This document shows, in pieces, positions 1-64,000 of a DNA stretch of 64,000 nucleotides. A model generated the notes under the pieces. It ran no database searches. It saw nothing but the letters and a program-made list of their open reading frames with translations, and was not told the origin of the DNA. Source of the DNA: Albula goreensis (Eukaryota > Chordata > Actinopteri > Albuliformes > Albulidae); assembly GCA_022829145.1 (NCBI GenBank), contig CM040752.1:25415586-25479585 (forward strand). Reading direction: 5' to 3'. How positions within the stretch are numbered: the stretch's first letter is position 1; every line of letters starts with the position of its first letter. The translations under genes and the position numbers were made by a program.

Positions 1-3000
1 TGTTCTTCCACAAAATTGGTTTCATGTGTGCACTGAAAGAAGTCAATCAAGTGACACCGGTGACAAGCTAATGGCAATGGTGCATAGTTTAAATGTTTAT
101 ATGCCCCATATTAAATTGTTCATTAAAATAGAAACTTTACATTCCTGGTCACCCATATAAAAGCCATACAATCCTTTGCAAGGGATAATGACCCTTTTTC
201 TCTGTAGTATGCATGTAATTGTGGCTTTTGCTTCCTCAGACATATCTGCCCAAATTCAGTTTATTTCTGAAAGGATTTACCGTAGATGGTTTGTGCCAGT
301 GCATGTGACATGTAGGTCATTGCTGACTTAAAAGCACAGTTAAACCCACTAAATTTAATTATTGTCTCACACAGACCATTATCAGGTCTCTTTGGTTGTC
401 TCTTCAACTGTTGTGGTCTTACCCCGAGTGGGACAAGAACGTCTGCTTAACCACAAGAAAGGGCTCTGTAAGCCAGATGCTGAGGAATTCTGGCACAGGG
501 CTGCAAAAGATCCTGTCTTAGGTCAACAGCAGCAAATGTCTAATTGCAAACTTTGTTAGCTAGTGAAAATAATGATTAATATGTCTCTACATGAGCAGCA
601 CTGAGCATTACGGTTCACTGAATTCTGCTGTATTTGTCTGTATAAAACAGAAAGCATCACCTATTGATTATGCTCTTCTCTTTCACAGTAACATCCAAAC
701 CGTGATTGATTGCTTTTCACTTTTTGTCACTTCAGTGGACAGCTAACCTTGGTACTGGACTGGTTATGTCTAGTTCAGTCCATTGGCATGGTCAGAGCAA
801 AGTTTGTTGACATTGTATGGTTGTTTGGTCACTTCTGCACTTGTAGAAGTGTTGGTATGTAATGGCATTACTGCCAAGTATAGCACAAATATTCACATCT
901 CATGGAATGCTTTAGTATCTGTAGATTGGGGGTGATCCCATCTCAGTAGTTTTTCATCACTTTTAACTCTCTTGTTGGCCAAATGAATGCCTTCGAACAA
1001 TACATGTTAGATATCTGTTCCAGTGCCATTCAAGCTGGGCTCTGTGTTGTGAGACCATGGCAGTAAAGGCTAGTTAGCTTTTTATCAGGGCTCAGCCCAG
1101 TACAGTTTGCCTGTGTGGAAATGAGGTACTGTATAACCAGTACTGCAGTGTTCAGTGATTGCTGAGATACTTCAGACAGTGTGTAGGAATTCCTAGAGGA
1201 CAGCGCTCTGAACTGGGAGTCACATGTTCAGGTAGTGATTGGGCTGAGACATGCACTTACCACACTTGAGAACTAAAACTGGGCTACAGAAAGTGTAAGT
1301 TGCAATAACATAGAGTGTTCAGTTCTGGTCTCTGGAAGGCCTAAGAGACCAGTGTAATGAACTATTTTAACATTCCATTATGTGCTAAATAACAAGAAAA
1401 CTATATATCATGTGGCCCTCCAGGACCTGGGAAAGAGAACTAGATAGAGAAATGATGGGTAGTGAGGTTTCACGAGAACTAAAAATGTGTGGAGCTACCA
1501 TGTGGCATCGATCACTCACTGGTTTGAACCAATGATTGTGCTTTATATTATGTGATTGTTGGCAGCTGATGAGCACTCCACCCTTAATTTGAATGTTCAT
1601 GAAAGCTCACTCTCTCAGAAGGAGTGTAAAGAGATTTGAAAAGGAAGGAAATATGGCAGGTGCAGAGAGAAATTCCCTTATGATGTTCATTAAAAATTCC
1701 CCAGGGAGTTCTGAATCCAGTCTCCATGTGGAAATAGGGAAAAAAATGATTTACTGATTCTTAGGTAAAGGGATGTTTGAAACAGACTTCTTATTGCGTT
1801 CACATGTAAACCTGGCATTATTTAATCAGTAACTCCCTTTGAATCACTGACTCCCTTTTGCTTTGATCAACTCCTTTTTTCCTGTTGAAAATGATGACAG
1901 GGGGCGTTTCTGCCCTATGGTACACATACACAGGCCAGAAGATAACATATTCCACAACAGTCCATTAGAAATACTTGTAAAAGTAATTTTATTTAGTCAC
2001 TGTTTTTCTTCCTTTACAATGTGGTCAGTATGACTCAGTATTGACAGAAAAATTATGTATATACTGTATGTGTGATATGGATAGGCTCTAGCAGACATTT
2101 CCCAAAACATGTAGTCATATTGAAAGTGAAGGTTATTCAGTCATTTTGGTACCTCATGTTACTCTATACTGCATTCTATCATGGCAGTGACAAGGTCTGA
2201 TTTCAGAATGAATGGGACCCAAGGGATGTGGAAAGTTCAATTGCAACCATTCCATCATTTGAAGCAATGGGTTAGTCTGAGGCCATATGTACAGTTTCAA
2301 TATGTGCACAACGATAAAACCTTTTAATTTAACTACTCTTCATCATAAACGTGCTACCGAACTTAAAGGCTAGACACAATCAGAGACACTACACTCTGTT
2401 ACAGCAGATCAGGAGTAATGCTCTTATATCCTTCTACTGTCCTTTCCTCCCCAAACAAAATATATTGCTGTGACCTTGAACTACACATGGCCTGTCTACA
2501 GCTTACCACTCAGTGTGGTCCTCAATACCCACAAGAGGGCTGGCAGATAATGGAGGTTGATTAAAGAAGTCATGATAAATATAAGCATCCTGACTGAGTG
2601 TGGATTAAAAAATATTGAACAAAAAACCAAAATGTTATGTTTAATTATCCCTTGAAGTGAGACCAGTGATTTTAGCATAGTAATTTTAAAGCAAGTTGCA
2701 AACAGCCTGCACTATAAAGTGGCTAGAAAGTCTTTAACCACAAACAACATGCTTCTCAAAATGGCTATTTATTCTTCAGCAGGTGCAAGGTATGAGCCTG
2801 TGTTTTACAGATTTCCAGCTGATTTCATGGTCCTGTTAATTAGTGCTTTATTTTGAATTTGACCCTAAATAAAGCTGTGGCAAGAATTTTACTGTGTGGT
2901 ATTTTAACAACATGTGAACCATGAGGGCCCTTCCATGACATTTATTGATCAATTTCACTTGAGTAAAAATAGCATGAAAGTTAATGGGACTTCCCTGTCG

Positions 3001-6000
3001 ACTTTGGCTTTCCGTAATTCCATAGCGTGGTGTTGCGTAATTTTGTTTTCTAGGTAAGCAATTATCTATATTTTGCTTTTCCAGAGAATTATTGTGGCCA
3101 TGTTTTCAGATGGAAAAAGGACTTTAAACATGTGTTAGTGGAAAGTTTCTTATTTATGGAAAGTGAGGCTAATGTTTGTTTGGTGGTTTAAAATCATGTA
3201 ATGAAACCAATTATTTCAAGCTAATTGTGAGTTTTGTTTCTCAGAAAAATAATTAAAAGGGTTACATTTCCTTTGATGCAGTTTTACATGTGTGCCTTTT
3301 TCTCAAACAGTGGTTGAGAGGTTGGCTCAACCCCAGAAATGGAAATGGCAGAGAATGTATACATTTATGTCTGAGCCACATTAAAGGACATGTACACAGT
3401 GAGCGTTTGAGACCAGTGGCATAGTAATATAAGGTATGCTTAGAATGAAAGGTAACTCAAAGATCTTTGTTATAAATTGGAGGTTGGATATTAATTACTT
3501 TATGATTGTTTTTTAAGGTTGTTAAAGTATTATTTTTTGGTTTTTGAATATTGACACATTATTTATTAATCATCTTGAAAAGCAAGGTGAACAGTGACAG
3601 GATGGAAGAAGTCCAGTTGCAAATGCAGTTCATTAATGATGGCTGAGTGAGGGATCTTTCCACCACAAACATATTGAGCTTCAGTTTTTCTGTCCACTAC
3701 TGACTTGTTTAAAAAAAATCAAAAGGTTGTGATCTTTACAACAAAACTCAACAAAACAGGCTTGGTTTGTGTATAAGACTGGCATTGTATATAAGCCCCA
3801 GCCACAAGAGCAGGAGTGGAAAATTTCTGCAACAGAAAACTGAAGTACTACAGTGTATATGTTCCATCAATGCACTGAAACAACTAGTTTCACTAATTAG
3901 CCCCCCCTGTGCTGTGCTAATTGGAATCAGCTGAATTAATAGTAACTAACTAACATAAATATATACTGTTTTACACTTGTGGAAATAGTAGAAATAGAAA
4001 ATAAGAAAATAAGTAGATAATAGAAGTAGAAAAAAATAAAAGTTAAAAGTAGAAAATAGTAGCATACTAATTTACAGTTTTTTTATGAAGCATCAAATAT
4101 TCTTGAAATTAAAACTGTAAATGGCACAGACCTTTTTTTTTATGACCCAATTGATAATGTAGGGCACATGTGGGGCCTAGAAAGTCTCACTCAGGCCTGA
4201 CCAATATATCTAACCCCATCTGTTAAGATTGGCATTGCTGCCATAGTAGACCAAAGACCATCATCATACAGGATGTTAGAGGTAGAAGCTTCACCTTTGC
4301 AGCATATTGAACAGGCGAACCATTTATATTTTAATGACAGTACACACTTTAACATGAACAAAATGAGTGCTGTGGTTCTTCTTACAGAAATGGTCAAGGG
4401 TACCCCTGTCTGTGGTGATCACCAAAAGCAAAGTCATGTGTAGTTAGAACTGTAGTTATCATACTGCAACTGATCATAATCATATTTAATGTTGTTTTGA
4501 GTTGAAGGAACTGCTAGGCAATAGCTATATGCAAATTTTTTCTCCTTAGCCTGATCTGGAAATTTCCTTTGCCTTTTTCATAATGTGATCAAAATTATTT
4601 GTGGGAATTAAAACCTTTTTATGTTAGCCGTTGTAAGTTTTGTGAAATGAATTGTTACTGTGCTGTTTATGTGGTGGCTGCTGAGCCAGGATAGTCCAGG
4701 CTGCTGCTGGTACTGCTGTAAGTATGGGTGAATGAGTTTAATAGGATTAGTGGGTCCAAAGAAGTAATGATTTTATGTGCCATTCTTTGGTTTCCTTGTT
4801 CAAGTTTGCATTGCATAATCAGATCAGACATAAACAGACATCAGCAGTGTAAAGGAGTGTATGACAGTTCATCATTTTGTATTGTAAACGAAAATGGTTG
4901 ATGATGAGCATTGTTATCAGATGTTATTGAATTAAAAAATGTTGCAGATATGTCTTATAGTTAGTGCTTTAGCAAATCTGCAATGGAATTTTACTGGCCC
5001 TTTATGCAACCACTGTGCATATGGGCATAATTTTGTTTAATTAAATTCAACAATTGCACATCTGTTAAATGCATCTTAACAACAATTTTAACGTTTAGCT
5101 TTACTCACAGAAAATGTTGTTTCATATTCATTCATAACTGGATTAGCTTTACCATTCACTTTAACCCTAAGCACATTTAGCTAATGCTTGTCACATAGTC
5201 CTTATGTGCATTGATGCAGGCTATTGTGATTTCACTTTTTTACACCTATCATTCTTCATATAATTCAACCAATTGATACATTTTTCAATAAGCCAAACAT
5301 TCAATAAACCAAGAAAATTGTCTATTTGTTTGGAGAAATTAAATGACTTTTTAAAATGACTGATTCAGCACATTCATTCCTACAACCATTGTACCATACT
5401 TTAAAGTAACATTGCAGTAGAGTAGTAAAGCAGTATACATTACTGTCCATCACCAGCACAGTGCTATACAACCTGAAAAGCATTAAACCTACACAATAGG
5501 GTGACTTTGTGCATACACACTGAACAACTGTACAACTTCAGTGCATTGTGACTTAACCAACTATTCCATCTGATGGCTCTTTGATCACAGAACATTAGCC
5601 TGTGAGGTGTCAGATCCAGACTGTAAGCTGTGTGGAATAAGGGTTTTAACTGCTAAGACATTAAGATGAAGGTTTTAATGTTTGAACCTTTGACCTGAAT
5701 GTTTACTGGCACCACATGTTTTCTCGTATGACTGCTGAGGCAGAAACAGAGTGTGACCATTTCTAAGATGTGTTTGTTAACAGGAGCATTTTTTGGGATC
5801 ATTGATTTGGGCATTTTTTGCAGGGCCATAAACACAGCTGTTGGAAAAAGGTTTGAAAATTTAACCCTGAATTGTCATTTTATTTGTCTGCTTCCAACTG
5901 TAATCCCTTTCATGAATGAAGAAAGGCAGAATTTTAAGTTGACTTACTTGCTTGAGGTAAACCCTACATTCCATGTCAGGTTACTAGCATTACCTACCAA

Positions 6001-7501
6001 TAAATGTTGTTATCATCTTGACGTGAAAAAAAAAAACTGTGTTATTATCCCAGAAAAATGATTTAAACTCTTACTCTTTGAGCACATCTGTTAGGTATTT
6101 TCAGTACCTTTGTGGAGGATCCTACCTTGAAGATAGGTCAGTATGCTCATGTGAGAAGTAAAGCCATGGTGGAATGGAACATGTCTAGAGCATGGGATCA
6201 CTCCCATGAGTGATTCACTGCTGAACTGCATCTGCTGTACTGCTGTGTGTATGTACAGTGTCCCATAATGCATTGCAGGGTATTGGGCTGGAAATGGCAG
6301 TCACTGTGTTTGAAGGTGGCTGCTTTCAATCTACCCAGTGGAATGCTGATGTATCAGATTTTATTTGCTCCTTTCTGTTGCAGCTGTTGCAGCAGAGCGC
6401 TAAGCCAGAATGGCGGGTGCCTTAAATGATTGTATTACTTGTGCAGGTTATTGTACATGCCCATATCACATCTGTGGGGAAAAGAATTCTGCTGGTGATT
6501 GCTGGTCTGGACTATAATGAAAACATGATATAGTTATAGTCATTTAGATAACTGATTGAATGATCGATTAAATGGATGAAATGGTGTTGGCATGGACAAA
6601 AGTAAAAAATGCAGTTGGATAAGTTGCACTTTAACAAGCTCAGCTGACTGAATCCCAGCTTAGGCCACTTTGGATAAGGGTATACAGTGGCAGTGTGAAA
6701 ATGAGAGCAGCAATGCAAGTCTAAGATCTCCTTGGAGTGATGCACTGCAACAGATTTTACTGGGAAGGAGATGTTGTGAGGATGCTATAACTGGACAGAG
6801 CACAGTTTTTCCTAGAGGTGCTTTTACTGGGAGGCTGGGGAGATGAGGTCAATGCACTGAAGTGAGACGGAGCCACTGTGAGCATACAAAAGCACGATTT
6901 ACAATGTCAGGGCGGGCAAAGCCTCACTGACCAAGGGCCTTTTGCCTTTGTTGGAGCTAATGAGGGCAGACAGGGCCAAGGGGAAGGGCTATGTGGGTTT
7001 GGGGGTGGGGGGCAGTAAGGGGAGCTTAGAAGGTGGAGGGTTTGATTCATGATGGTTGGGCAGGGGCACCGTTGATGGGAGGCAGTGGAGTGTATGTGGA
7101 TTCCATGAGTGACCTGACTGTCATGTTGTTCCTATGTTTTTGCATGTCTAATGTGAGGCAGCAGTTAGCAATTAGCTCACTAATCATATGTGTATCTGTA
7201 GTTGTAGTCTAAATGTCTAAACCATCTGTTTTATTATTCTGTGAACAATTTTGTCAGTGTTGTTCTGTATGTGCATTTATGCCTCTTTACATCGACTGTG
7301 TGTGTGTGTCTGTGAATGTGCATATATGGGTGGTATTCTGAGTGTTATGTGTGTGTGTTTGTGTGCATGGGCACATGTGTTTATGAGTGAATGACAGTGT
7401 ATGTGCATGATGAGTGCATGTGCTTGGGTGTGAAATGATGTCTCAGATGATGATGTTTTGGAGACAAAATAGGCGTCATTATTGTGTATCTTTATGCACA
7501 G
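1..7501. other. Upstream intergenic or 5' flanking DNA, no gene seen
   Basis: AT-rich DNA with only short ORFs without recognisable domains. An A-rich stretch at about 3981-4065 is built from loose repeats of AGTAGAAA-like words. A G-rich stretch lies at about 6990-7045. A GT-rich stretch at about 7296-7435 runs up to the col7a1 start. No TATA box or CpG-rich promoter could be assigned confidently. An upstream untranslated exon of col7a1 could lie here but cannot be proven from sequence alone. Confidence 0.6.
6995..7022 (+). promoter_or_regulatory. G-quadruplex-type motif upstream of col7a1
   Basis: Four G runs of 3, 5, 6 and 4 bases are separated by loops of 3, 1 and 6 bases, so the motif meets the standard G-quadruplex pattern. 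It lies about 490 bp before the start codon, where a promoter could be. A regulatory role is inference; the pattern itself is seen directly. Confidence 0.35.
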
Positions 7502-7510
7502 GTTGTGAAG

Positions 7511-63231
<55,721 letters not shown>

Positions 63232-64000
63232 GTAAATATTCCATGTTCTATTTGTCTTTGTATTTCTCTCACTTCAGTCAATCTCATAGGCGCTTACTAG
63301 TATTGTATGTGTCCTGAACTGCACTCAACCCTTTCATCTATAAAACATTGGTATTCTGACAGGAGAGTCCCGATTAAAAGAAAAATGTATTATGATCTCA
63401 CCTGCAACAGCGTTTTTCATAAATTGTCCCAGTGCTATCAGTGTTCATTGATCCATCATAGTCTGTGCGTGTATTGACCCCGGCCTAGGGACAGAGATAG
63501 TACTGACTGCAGGTACAGATGAGCTCCAGAGAAAAAGCTTCAATCTGAGCATTGGGCCACATTCTGATTTGTTCTAGGGGAAAATCTTAAATTGCCCAGC
63601 TTTTATATCTTCTGTTCATCTGCAAGCACAGAATGTTGACAATCAATTTCAATAGATGCCATTGGCTTTATCTTTTTTTGCAATGGTACTTTAAAAACAT
63701 GGCCACATTAAGCATGAAGTGTGGTTTCATCAAATCTCTTTGCCCTTAGCAGCTGTTATCAGGAAGCTCTAAAACTTCAGCAGTACATTTGCCATTTTCA
63801 GATTAGGGTATTGTTTGGCAGATTTTAAAAATCACTTCTTCTCTGGAGAGCCAATGGATGTGCAGTTGATGTCACAAATAAAATGGTAGTTGATTGGGCC
63901 ATGTGGAAAACCAATCATGCGGCATTGCTGATAATGCCATTGCTCCAGTTATGTGGTACAGGGGTTTGACTGATTGATTTAAACAATGGGAGTTATTGAC
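63232..64000 (+). other. Intron 100, partial
   Basis: Starts with a donor GT; no acceptor followed by a Gly-X-Y exon is seen before the edge. No recognisable element. Confidence 0.7.

Noticed and set aside
5753-6061. 102-codon plus-strand ORF upstream of the gene
   Set aside because: No signal, domain or codon pattern I recognise, and no splice context. Expected by chance in AT-rich flank.
7484-7510. Upstream in-frame ATG (MYLYAQVVK) as the col7a1 start
   Set aside because: It precedes an acceptor-like TGCACAG, and the signal peptide core fits the ATG at 7511 better. Not excluded if the exon is transcribed from further upstream.

Overview
The window is vertebrate nuclear DNA, most likely from a ray-finned fish. 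It carries the 5' two-thirds or more of one large plus-strand gene, col7a1 (collagen type VII alpha 1, the anchoring-fibril collagen). Identity rests on domain order: signal peptide, von Willebrand A (VWA) domain with an intact DGSSS motif, a run of fibronectin III (FN3) repeats, a second degenerate VWA domain, a Cys-containing linker, then dozens of short phase-0 exons coding Gly-X-Y. Several stretches align by eye with remembered human COL7A1. The fish assignment is an inference from gene compactness and the retroelement and MITE style.

Layout: 1-7501 holds no gene I can support. Exons 1-5 (7511-9242) encode the signal peptide and VWA1. Exons 6-24 (9887-24236) encode ten FN3 repeats, nearly all as phase-1 half-domain exon pairs. 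Exons 25-28 (24527-26064) encode VWA2. Exon 29 is the Cys-rich link to the triple helix. Exons 30-100 (26961-63231) encode the collagenous region, with a non-collagenous hinge on exons 72-74 and many small interruptions. The last 769 bases are intron. The rest of the helix, the C-terminal NC2 region and the stop codon lie beyond the right edge. The 100 exons sum to 8,014 nt, about 2,670 codons.

Departures from the expected gene: ten FN3 repeats where human has nine; a tandem duplication around exon 6 whose first copy has lost the exon; one exon holding halves of two adjacent FN3 repeats; and two 53-nt collagen exons (35 and 39), each one base short of keeping frame, which look like assembly errors or breaks.

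Introns hold a decayed non-LTR retrotransposon (intron 44), a LINE tail and a possible Ty3/gypsy scrap (intron 6), a 237-bp MITE with TA target duplication (intron 28), two copies of a short hairpin element, a tRNA-derived SINE-like element, a 181-bp GA tract and several GT/CA/CT microsatellites. Introns not listed separately hold nothing I can recognise. I found no second gene, RNA gene, CRISPR array or other undescribed system.
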